A stretch of DNA of 64,000 nt from Achromobacter spanius (lineage in GTDB: Bacteria; Pseudomonadota; Gammaproteobacteria; Burkholderiales; Burkholderiaceae_B), in assembly GCF_002812705.1 (NCBI RefSeq), contig NZ_CP025030.1, forward strand, positions 558,001-622,000. Reading direction: 5' to 3'. The first letter of the stretch is position 1. The number at the start of each line of letters is the position of its first letter. The notes under the pieces are model-generated. The model was not told the origin of the DNA and searched no databases. It saw only the letters and a program-made list of their open reading frames with translations. The translations under genes were made by a program, and so were the position numbers. Positions 57,549 through 64,000 of the stretch are shown here, piece by piece.

Positions 57549-58538
57549 TCAATCCGCGCGCAGGCCGATGGACGCCGTCAACGCCGTATAGCGGTCGATG
57601 TCAGCATTGATCATCGACTGAAACTCTTTCGGTGTGCTGCTGGCGGGCGTGAAACCTTGTTCGCGCAGCGCGGTCTGCGTCTCGGGCCGCCGCACGATCT
57701 TCGTCACGGCGGCATTCAGTTTGTCGACCACGGCGCGCGGCGTGGCGGCTGGCGCCAGCAAGCCATGCCACTGGTCCAAGGCGTAGCCCGCAACGCCCTG
57801 CTCGGCCACCGTGGGCACGGTGGGCATCAACGGCGAACGCGACGGTGACGTCACCGCCAACGCGCGCAGCTTGCCCGCGGCAATCAGCGGCGCCGCGCTG
57901 GACGCCGTCACGACACCCATCGCCACCTGGCCTGCCGTCACATCCTTCAGCGCGGGGCCGCACCCCTTGTAGGGCACTTGCTGCAACACCGCGCCGCTGG
58001 CTCGCGCCAGCATTTCCCCGGCCAGGTGTTGCGGCGTGCCGTTGCCGCACGAAGCAAACGGCAAGGGTGCGCCCGGCACGGCCACGGCCAGCGCGTCCCC
58101 CAGGGATTGCAGCGGCGATGCGGCCGGCACCACGAAGACGGACGGCACGAACGCCACATTGATCACGGCGGCAAAATCCTGCTTCGGCGAAAAATCCAGG
58201 TTCCGATAGACCCCCGGATTGATAGCGAATGAACTGTTCACCATCAACACCGTGTAGCCATCTGGCGGCGCCTCGGCCACGATGCGTGCGCCGATGTTGC
58301 CGCTAGCGCCGGGCCGGTTCTCGACGATCACCGGCTGGCCCAATTCTTCTTGCAGGCTGGCGCCGATGCGACGCGCCAGCAAATCCGTGCCACCGCCCGG
58401 CGGAAATGTCACCACGATTGTGATGGGGTGCGTGGGGTAGGTGGCGTCGACCGCCGCGTCGCCCGACGGCGAATTGCCGCAGGACGCCAGCGGAAGAACG
58501 GCAGACAAGGCAAGACTAGTTCGAAGCAGGCTTTTCAT
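57549..58538 (-). CDS. Bug/TctC-family substrate-binding lipoprotein in the nadC operon
   Basis: A 329-residue tripartite-type binding protein. The Bug signatures are ITIVVTFPPGGGTDLLARRIG, ENRPGASGNIGARIVAEAPPDGYT, FASCGNGTPQHLAGEML and VPYKGCGPALKDVTAGQV. Unlike most Bug proteins, which are soluble, it has a lipobox (LASC, Cys 20). Cys164 and Cys193 replace residues that are usually Pro/Ser in the two ligand-loop motifs, so a disulfide near the pocket is possible. It begins nine bases after nadC. Together with the known nicotinate/quinolinate binding of some Bug proteins, this points to an NAD-precursor ligand (inference). Confidence 0.9.
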   Translation of the reverse strand: MKSLLRTSLALSAVLPLASCGNSPSGDAAVDATYPTHPITIVVTFPPGGGTDLLARRIGASLQEELGQPVIVENRPGASGNIGARIVAEAPPDGYTVLMVNSSFAINPGVYRNLDFSPKQDFAAVINVAFVPSVFVVPAASPLQSLGDALAVAVPGAPLPFASCGNGTPQHLAGEMLARASGAVLQQVPYKGCGPALKDVTAGQVAMGVVTASSAAPLIAAGKLRALAVTSPSRSPLMPTVPTVAEQGVAGYALDQWHGLLAPAATPRAVVDKLNAAVTKIVRRPETQTALREQGFTPASSTPKEFQSMINADIDRYTALTASIGLRAD

Positions 58539-58547
58539 GATGCGCTC

Positions 58548-59432
58548 TCAGGCATCCAGGCCGATGTCCAGCACCTTGGCGCTGTGGGTCAACCAACCGA
58601 CGGCAATCTGGTCCACGCCGGTGGCGGCCACGGCGGCGGCAGTGTCGGGAGTGATGCGGCCCGAGGCTTCGGTAATCGCGCGGCCACGCGCCATGTCGAC
58701 GGCGCGGCGCAGGTCATCCAGGCTCATGTTGTCCAGCAACACCACGTCCACGCCTAGCGACAGCGCCACTTCCAGTTGCGCCAGCGTGTCCACTTCCAGC
58801 TCGATCTTGACCATGTGGCCCACGCTCGCGCGCGCACGCTGCACGGCGTTGGCAACGCCGCCCGCCAGCGCAATGTGGTTGTCTTTGATGAGCACGGCGT
58901 CATCCAGGCCGAAACGGTGATTGCTGCCCCCGCCCACGCGCACCGCGTACTTTTGCACGGCGCGCAAGCCAGGCAGGGTCTTGCGGGTGCAGGTCACGCG
59001 CGCGCCGTAGCTGGAAATGGCACGCGCAATCGACGCCGTGGCGCTGGCCACACCACTCAGGTGGCACAGGAAGTTCAGCGCCACCCGCTCCGCGGTCAGC
59101 ATCGCCCGGGCATTGCCATGCAAACGTGCAATCTCGGTTCCGGGTGACAGATCGGCACCGTCGCGCAGCGATGCGCTGAAGCGGATGCCCGGGTCCATGG
59201 CTTGAAACGCCAGGCGCGCCAGGTCCAAGCCGGCCAACACGCCCTCTTGGCGCGACACCAACCGGGTTTCCGCGATGGCGTCGGCCGGCACGATTGCGTC
59301 GGTGGTCAGGTCGCCGGCGCGGCCCAGGTCTTCAAGCAAGGCCGCTTGAACCAGCGGCACGAGCATGATGTCCGGCAGAGGCGCGACATTCAGGCGAAAG
59401 GCATTCGTAGGCACTTCGGCATTAATGCTCAT
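58548..59432 (-). CDS. nadC: Nicotinate-nucleotide pyrophosphorylase (quinolinate phosphoribosyltransferase)
   Basis: A 294-residue enzyme that converts quinolinate and PRPP to nicotinate mononucleotide in NAD synthesis. Diagnostic segments are ALLEDLGRAGDLTTDAIVP, FLCHLSGVAS, CTRKTLPGLRAVQKYAV and VRVGGGSNHRFGLDDAVLIKDNHI. nadA and nadB are not in the window. The promoter region carries a 21-base palindrome, so expression is probably repressed by the adjacent Nudix-type regulator. The bug gene follows in operon. Confidence 0.96.
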   Translation of the reverse strand: MSINAEVPTNAFRLNVAPLPDIMLVPLVQAALLEDLGRAGDLTTDAIVPADAIAETRLVSRQEGVLAGLDLARLAFQAMDPGIRFSASLRDGADLSPGTEIARLHGNARAMLTAERVALNFLCHLSGVASATASIARAISSYGARVTCTRKTLPGLRAVQKYAVRVGGGSNHRFGLDDAVLIKDNHIALAGGVANAVQRARASVGHMVKIELEVDTLAQLEVALSLGVDVVLLDNMSLDDLRRAVDMARGRAITEASGRITPDTAAAVAATGVDQIAVGWLTHSAKVLDIGLDA

Positions 59433-59480
59433 TTTGAGTATTTATGAGTTAAAAAAAGGCGCGCAGAGGTTGCGCACCAG

Positions 59481-59511
59481 TTATGCTAAATACGAGCATA
59501 AACCTTGTCAA
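59481..59511 (-). promoter_or_regulatory. nadC promoter with overlapping 21-base operator palindrome
   Basis: On the minus strand TTGACA (59511-59506) and TAGCAT (59488-59483) are exactly 17 bases apart, a near-consensus sigma-70 promoter. TTATGCT-N7-AGCATAA (59481-59501) overlaps the spacer and the -10 box, so a bound repressor would block polymerase. It is 49 bases upstream of the nadC start and 14 bases from the stop of the NadQ/NrtR-type gene, its most likely ligand. Confidence 0.75.
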
Positions 59512-59514
59512 GCG

Positions 59515-60501
59515 TCACAAGGTTCGTGACAAGGGCAATTTGCTACCGGCAATGGCGCGTTCCAGCAGCACGTCGCGCCGGAAACGGAACAGCTTGGCCG
59601 GCCGGCCCGCCGTGCCCGTCGCCATCTCGCCCGTTTCTTCAACCAACGCCTGCTGTTCGATCAGGCGACGGAAATTCTGTTTATGCAGCGCCCTGCCCGC
59701 CAAGGCCTCGACCGCCAATTGCAGCTGCAGCAAGGTGAACTGGGCCGGCATCAATTCAAACACCACGGGCCGATACTTGATCTTGGCACGCAAGCGCGCA
59801 ATACCGGTCGCCAGAATGCGGCGGTGATCGTGGCGCATCGGCTCGCCCGGCAACACCGCCTTGCCTCCCCCGCGCCGCACGGCCTCGGGCACCGCCCCCG
59901 CCTCGAACAGAAGCTCGTAGCGCTGCAACACCATATCTTCATTCCATGCAGCGCCGTCCAGGCCGAAGGTAATGGCGGCGCGCTGCTGGCGGCGCGTGCG
60001 CACGGCGGGGTCAGCACTGGCCTCGCACCATTGCGCCAACCACGGCACGATCACATCCTCGACCAATGCGGGCGCACCGGCACGCCGGTCTTCCCACGGG
60101 AAATAGCGGTACCAGTCTTGCCAGCCCACCTGCGCCACGCCGGTTTCGCCGGCTTCGCGCGTCAGGCCCAGATAGCTGACCGACATGACGCGCGCGCCGG
60201 ATTCGTCGGAACGGTCGCCGTCGGCAAAGGTGTAGAGCTGCTCAACATAGCCCAGCGGATGATGGGTTTGCGTTTCCACCCAGGCGCGCAGGCCGGCCTG
60301 CAAGGAACGATGCGATAGTTCGAACGGCCCGGCCGGCAAGGCGCTTGCGTCATCCGTGGTCAACACGCGCGGCTCGCCATTGGTCACGGCCACCAGCACG
60401 GCGACGAGTTCGGTATGGACGGAGCGTTCGACGGATTCGGTCAAGGATGGAGGTCGTGAAGGGTGGACGAAGGGGTGAGCAAAGGGCGTAAGCAAGCGCA
60501 T
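59515..60501 (-). CDS. NadQ/NrtR-type Nudix-like regulator of NAD metabolism
   Basis: A 328-residue protein. A Nudix-fold N-terminal domain (about 25-220) lacks the catalytic REXXEE box: the equivalent region, SLQAGLRAWVETQTHHPLG, has none of the metal-binding glutamates. A C-terminal winged helix of NrtR type follows (about 240-320, KYRPVVFELMPAQFTLLQLQLAVEAL and KQNFRRLIEQQALVEETGE). Such proteins sense NAD-related metabolites and repress NAD synthesis genes. The gene directly precedes nadC. The start at MRLLTPF is chosen because the upstream frame has no similarity. I avoid a symbol because NadQ and NrtR are not separable here. Confidence 0.88.
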   Translation of the reverse strand: MRLLTPFAHPFVHPSRPPSLTESVERSVHTELVAVLVAVTNGEPRVLTTDDASALPAGPFELSHRSLQAGLRAWVETQTHHPLGYVEQLYTFADGDRSDESGARVMSVSYLGLTREAGETGVAQVGWQDWYRYFPWEDRRAGAPALVEDVIVPWLAQWCEASADPAVRTRRQQRAAITFGLDGAAWNEDMVLQRYELLFEAGAVPEAVRRGGGKAVLPGEPMRHDHRRILATGIARLRAKIKYRPVVFELMPAQFTLLQLQLAVEALAGRALHKQNFRRLIEQQALVEETGEMATGTAGRPAKLFRFRRDVLLERAIAGSKLPLSRTL

Positions 60502-60678
60502 TGCGCAAGCCTCGCCGCGAAACGGCGAGGAGCCGGAATTATAAGGTTCTGGCGCTGCAACAGCCCCTTGCAAACGTGACAGGCCGGATGGCCGCCAGAG
60601 CGTGCCCAAGGTCTAAGATAAATCGTAGGTATACAGGCGCGTCGCCATCCTGGGACGCCCGCAAGCGGAGCAAGAGCC

Positions 60679-60909
60679 ATGTTGAAAACTGCCCCCGACC
60701 CCCAAGCCCCGACTAACCCCAAGGCGGTCGACCCACGCCCGCCCACCGACCCGCGCAAAGGTACGGAAACGCTGCCGATGCCGGACCAAAGCAAGCAAGT
60801 GGCAGGCATGCCACGCGACGGACGCGCCATTGCGCAACCCGGCGAACCCGGCGTCATCACGCCCGAGGACGATGTGCTGGATACGTCTTACGAGAACCGC
60901 AAAACCTGA
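60679..60909 (+). CDS. Small Pro/Asp-rich hypothetical protein
   Basis: A 76-residue hydrophilic protein, rich in Pro, Asp, Thr and Lys, with no hydrophobic segment and probably disordered (MLKTAPDPQAPTNPKAVDP). GGAGCAAGAGCC precedes the ATG. The frame is open and codon use looks GC3-rich like its neighbours, but the low complexity makes chance harder to exclude. It ends in EDDVLDTSYENRKT. No function is recognised. It is separated from the pilus chaperone by about 190 bases. Confidence 0.65.
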   Translation: MLKTAPDPQAPTNPKAVDPRPPTDPRKGTETLPMPDQSKQVAGMPRDGRAIAQPGEPGVITPEDDVLDTSYENRKT

Positions 60910-60959
60910 CGCAGCGCAACAAGCGATGGTGCGCGAGCCGCATCGACACGGTTAGCGTG

Positions 60960-60987
60960 CGGGCCGGACCGGCAACGGTCCGGCCCG
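60960..60987. repeat. Perfect 12-bp inverted repeat with GCAA loop
   Basis: CGGGCCGGACCG and CGGTCCGGCCCG flank a GCAA tetraloop. It lies between the small hypothetical gene and the pilus chaperone. No T run follows, so it is not a classical intrinsic terminator on the plus strand. Confidence 0.6.
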
Positions 60988-61097
60988 TCGCGCTTGAACG
61001 CGGGAAATAGGCGCTCGCCTATATCAAGCGGGGGCCACCCGTTTCTACACTGCTACGCTTTCAAGGCCCTTTGGGCCGATGCCTTCGCGATATCCCC

Positions 61098-61805
61098 ATG
61101 TTCAAAAATTCCTTTCCGCGCATCGTCGCGGCATCTCTATTCGCCCTCCTTTTCCCCACCAGCCAAGCCCTTGCAATGGGCATCCAGCCTGAAACGTCGG
61201 TCGTGCTCGTGCACGAAAATACCGGCGAAGGCACGATCGGCATCAAGAACACGGGCGACGAACCCGTGCTGCTGATCTCCACGATCGAACACATTGCCGA
61301 AGACCAAGACAATTGGGTCATGGTGTCGCCGCCCGCTGCCGTGGTGGCTCCCGGCAAAACGCAATTGGTGCGCTTTTTGCTCACCCACGACAAGCCGCTG
61401 GACGTGCAGCGCATGAAGCGCGCCATCTTCGAAGGCATTCCGCAAACGGGTGAACAAGGCAACAAGCTGCACCTGACCATCCGGCAGGATCTTCCGCTGA
61501 TCGCGCTGCCCAAGAAGGTCGCCAACGACAATGCCCCGTGGCGCTCGCTGCAGTGGGCAGCGCATGACGGCAAGCTGAAGGTGCACAACCCCAGCCCCTA
61601 CATCGTGCGCATGGACCAACGCGTCAATGTGCAGCCGTCGGATCAGGCGCTGACCCTGCCCAAGACCTACGTCTTGCCGGGTGAAACGCTAGAACTGGTC
61701 GGCGCGGATGCCCCCCTGCAAGAGGGCCAGTCAAGCGTTCGCCTGTATCCCGCCAGCGTCTACGGCTATCAAGTCTCGTCCTTCGACGCGCCGATCAAGA
61801 ACTGA
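61098..61805 (+). CDS. Chaperone-usher pilus periplasmic chaperone
   Basis: A 235-residue precursor with a signal peptide (cleavage after SQALA). It has the two immunoglobulin-like domains of PapD-family chaperones: the G1 strand and F1-G1 loop around NWVMVSPPAAVVAPGKTQLVRFLL, and the C-terminal domain from about 145. The conserved RAIFEGIPQ segment and the NPSPYIVRMDQRVNV edge are typical. It binds pilin subunits by donor-strand complementation and delivers them to the usher. No pilin gene precedes it. An in-frame start nine codons upstream is possible. Confidence 0.92.
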   Translation: MFKNSFPRIVAASLFALLFPTSQALAMGIQPETSVVLVHENTGEGTIGIKNTGDEPVLLISTIEHIAEDQDNWVMVSPPAAVVAPGKTQLVRFLLTHDKPLDVQRMKRAIFEGIPQTGEQGNKLHLTIRQDLPLIALPKKVANDNAPWRSLQWAAHDGKLKVHNPSPYIVRMDQRVNVQPSDQALTLPKTYVLPGETLELVGADAPLQEGQSSVRLYPASVYGYQVSSFDAPIKN

Positions 61806-61849
61806 CGGCATCACTGCCCCCACGGGGTATCAACACGCTTGGCCATGCT

Positions 61850-61876
61850 CGCAATACCCGGCTACCGGGTATTGCG
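61850..61876. repeat. Perfect 12-bp inverted repeat between chaperone and usher genes
   Basis: CGCAATACCCGG and CCGGGTATTGCG are separated by a CTA loop, 45 bases after the chaperone stop and 33 bases before the usher start. It lacks a T run. As RNA it would be a very stable hairpin in the intercistronic leader of the usher. Confidence 0.7.
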
Positions 61877-61909
61877 GGCGTTGCGCGCCGGCTCCACTCA
61901 TGGCTTTTC

Positions 61910-64000
61910 ATGTTCTGCACCCGCTTACGCAATGCTCGCGGTGGCGCCTTCGTCGCCGCGAGCCTCCTGCTGTGCCTGCACCGGGCTGCCATCGCGCAGT
62001 CCGGCGCGGGCGGGTTCGACCTTGAAACGCTGAAAAGCCGCGGCTTGAATCCAGCCATCGCATCGCACTTCAAGAACGGGCCGCAATTCCTGCCAGGCCA
62101 ACACACCGTGCACGTGAGCGTCAACGGGCGCAGCGTCGGGCGCGCCTTGGCCACATTCGATACCGGCGGCAAACTCTGCCTGACCTCGGAACTGCTGACC
62201 CTGGCCGACCTGAAGGTGCCTGAAGCGCAAGGCGGCGACTCACAGGCCTGTCCTGACGCATTTCTTCAAGCCTGGCCCACCACCACCATCGCGCTGCAGC
62301 CCGAACGCTTGGCCGTGGACATCGTCGCGCCCCCGGGCGCAATGGACCGATCGGCCAGCACCACGAACTATCAATCGGGGGGCCGCGCAGCCATCCTGAA
62401 CTACGACGTGCTGTCCAGCCAGACGCGCCATACCGGCGGAAAGTCGAATTATCTGCAGGCTTATACCGAACTGGGCCTGAACGCGAACGATTGGATCCTG
62501 CGCAGCAACAGCACCTATTCCAATAGCGGCGGGAAGTCGACGTGGAACCACGTCGATGCTTACGCCCAGCGTACATTGCCCACCTGGCACACCACCTTTC
62601 AGGCGGGGCAAATCAATCTGCGAGGCTCGCTGTTTGCCGGCGTTCCCGTCAACGGCATGCAGTTTTTCCCGGAAACCGCGCTGCAAAGCAGCAAGCAGGA
62701 GGGTCCACCCATCACCGGCATCGCCCACACGCAGGCGCGCGTCGAAGTGTTGCAGAACGGCATTCCGCTTGCGTCCGCCATCGTGCCCCCAGGTCCGTTC
62801 ACCATGACCGATGTACTGCCCCGGTCATTGACGCAAGACCTCAAGGTTGTCATCCACGAAACCTCGGGCGAAGAGCGCGTGTTCTACGTGCCCGCGGCCG
62901 CGTTGCAGGTGGACCGTGTAGGCGCGCCCGCCGGATTTACCGGCGGCTTGGGCATGCTGCGCCAAACGGGTGCTGGAGGTGGCGAGACCATGCCGGTCGC
63001 GGCGGCGGAATACGGTATCGCGTTGGGCAGGCGCGCCAACGTCGCGGCCGGACTATTGCTGACCCAGGACTATCGCTCGCTGGGCGCCCGCTCGGATATG
63101 GCTCTGCCAGGCAGCATCCACACCGGCGTACAAAGCACGTTCTCGCAAAGTTCGCGTACCGGGCGCAGCGGCGCGCAGCACATCGTGTCGGTCTCCGGGC
63201 AAGTGCTGCCGGGCGTGTCTACGAACCTCTCGCTCTTGCGGCGTACCGACGGCTACAGCGAGGTGCTGGACAGCGCCAGCAGGCCGACGGGCGGTGCGCA
63301 GTGGTATCCAAATTTTCGCGAGGACCGCATCAAGCAGCAGATCAGCGCAGGATTGGGCTGGAGCGGATCCACGCTGGGCGGCTTCAATATGAACGTCAGC
63401 GAGTCCCGGAGCACGCGCGGCAACTTGTCGCGTCGTGGCATGTTTAGCTGGGGCAAGAGCTTCGGTCGGGCCAGCGTGTCGCTGTCATACGAACGCGACA
63501 TGGGTTCCAGCCACCGCAATCAGGGCAGCCTTATGTATCTGAACCTGAGCTTGCCCTTGGGCAAGCAAAGCGTCAGCGCGTCGATGCAACGCCAGGACAG
63601 CGGCACAAGCTACGGCGTCAATACCGGCGCCTCCATCAACGAGCAGAGCAGCTACACCCTGGCGGCCACCTCCAGTTCGCACGGCCGGACCAGCTATTCC
63701 GGTTCGGTCGGCGTCAACTCAGCCTATACGCATCTGAACCTGGCGGCCAGCAGCTTCAAGGGCGGATACAGTCATTCCGCGCGCATGCGCGGCGGGTTGG
63801 TCGGGCACGCACATGGCTTGAGCTTTTCGCCCTACCGGGTGCAGGACACGTTCGCCATCGCGTCCGTGGGCGGTCTGTCCGGCGTCCGCTTGAGCACGCC
63901 GGCGGGCAGCGTGTGGACTGACCCCTGGGGCCGGGCCGTCATCGCGTCGCTGCCTGCGTACCGTAACGGGCAGATCCAGGTCGCCACGCCATCGCTGGCG
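61910..64000 (+). CDS. Outer-membrane usher protein (partial, runs off the window)
   Basis: The frame is open from ATG 61910 to the right edge, 697 codons, so the stop and C-terminus are outside. A signal peptide (cleavage after AAIA) is followed by the usher N-terminal domain (GFDLETLKSRGLNPAIASHF, VNGRSVGRALATFDTGGKLCL) and the translocation pore region (AYTELGLNANDWILRSNSTYSN ... PFTMTDVLPRSLTQDLKVVIHETSG, FYVPAAALQ). Long Ser/Gly/Thr-rich beta strands follow. It assembles and secretes pilin-chaperone complexes across the outer membrane. Mature ushers are about 800 residues, so some 80-150 residues are likely missing. A start at 61900 is in another frame. Confidence 0.9.
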   Translation, partial: MFCTRLRNARGGAFVAASLLLCLHRAAIAQSGAGGFDLETLKSRGLNPAIASHFKNGPQFLPGQHTVHVSVNGRSVGRALATFDTGGKLCLTSELLTLADLKVPEAQGGDSQACPDAFLQAWPTTTIALQPERLAVDIVAPPGAMDRSASTTNYQSGGRAAILNYDVLSSQTRHTGGKSNYLQAYTELGLNANDWILRSNSTYSNSGGKSTWNHVDAYAQRTLPTWHTTFQAGQINLRGSLFAGVPVNGMQFFPETALQSSKQEGPPITGIAHTQARVEVLQNGIPLASAIVPPGPFTMTDVLPRSLTQDLKVVIHETSGEERVFYVPAAALQVDRVGAPAGFTGGLGMLRQTGAGGGETMPVAAAEYGIALGRRANVAAGLLLTQDYRSLGARSDMALPGSIHTGVQSTFSQSSRTGRSGAQHIVSVSGQVLPGVSTNLSLLRRTDGYSEVLDSASRPTGGAQWYPNFREDRIKQQISAGLGWSGSTLGGFNMNVSESRSTRGNLSRRGMFSWGKSFGRASVSLSYERDMGSSHRNQGSLMYLNLSLPLGKQSVSASMQRQDSGTSYGVNTGASINEQSSYTLAATSSSHGRTSYSGSVGVNSAYTHLNLAASSFKGGYSHSARMRGGLVGHAHGLSFSPYRVQDTFAIASVGGLSGVRLSTPAGSVWTDPWGRAVIASLPAYRNGQIQVATPSLA

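Noticed and set aside
59515..60501. Catalytic Nudix hydrolase annotation for the nadC neighbour
   Set aside because: The metal-binding REXXEE glutamates are missing and a winged helix is present, so a regulator fits better.

Overview
The window is 64 kb of GC-rich, densely packed bacterial chromosome. Everything points to a betaproteobacterium of the Alcaligenaceae, most likely Achromobacter or a close Bordetella relative. The signs are the Bug/TctC-type binding protein and tripartite tricarboxylate (TctA/TctB) transporters, the ilvD-lgt and rppH/proS arrangements, a complete tol-pal cluster, 6S RNA downstream of zapA, and the base composition. The genus is inferred from gene style, not from a marker gene. 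I see no prophage, IS element, integron or CRISPR array; most of the window is core chromosome with accessory transporters and regulators.

Layout. 0-10 kb: an Lrp regulator divergent from hppD; msrA, a small cytochrome c and ilvD on the minus strand; lgt; a SIMPL protein; 6S RNA, zapA and a coiled-coil partner; then a structured non-coding stretch and tctB-tctA, where tctA carries a one-base frameshift. 10-18.8 kb: a beta-hydroxyacid dehydrogenase, azoR with a divergent LysR gene, ghrA, a second (intact) tctB-tctA, the two-component genes tctE (interrupted by an in-frame amber codon) and tctD, and rppH. 18.8-28 kb: proS, then ybgC-tolQRAB-pal-cpoB running directly into two genes of an iron-siderophore-type ABC importer. 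28-46 kb: translation-related and stress genes (ybaK, a second-type EF-G, usp), a MocR/EamA/LysE exporter cluster, a PACE efflux gene with a LysR partner, a ydjC/gtrA/gtrB glycan-modification group, gltS fused in operon with an unusually long TAXI lipoprotein, and small genes. 46-56 kb: tRNA-Val, dnaQ, an RND efflux pair, rnhA, a YafS-like methyltransferase, gloB and mltD: the enterobacterial mltD-gloB-yafS-rnhA-dnaQ-tRNA order with the pump inserted. 56-64 kb: fabI, an OsmC protein, a DUF533 protein, a bug-nadC operon with its Nudix-type regulator, and the start of a chaperone-usher pilus locus that runs off the right edge.

How genes work together. The Tol-Pal proteins form one envelope machine. 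nadC, the lipoprotein Bug gene nine bases behind it and the NadQ/NrtR-type regulator in front look like one NAD-precursor regulon: a 21-base palindrome sits across a near-consensus nadC promoter. tctD/tctE sit beside tctBA and presumably control tricarboxylate uptake, but the kinase and the other TctA copy both carry a disabling point mutation in this sequence. The candidates for new biology are the nadC-bug unit, the gltS-TAXI pair, the iron transporter attached to tol-pal, and the structured leader with a 19-codon reading frame upstream of the first tctBA.
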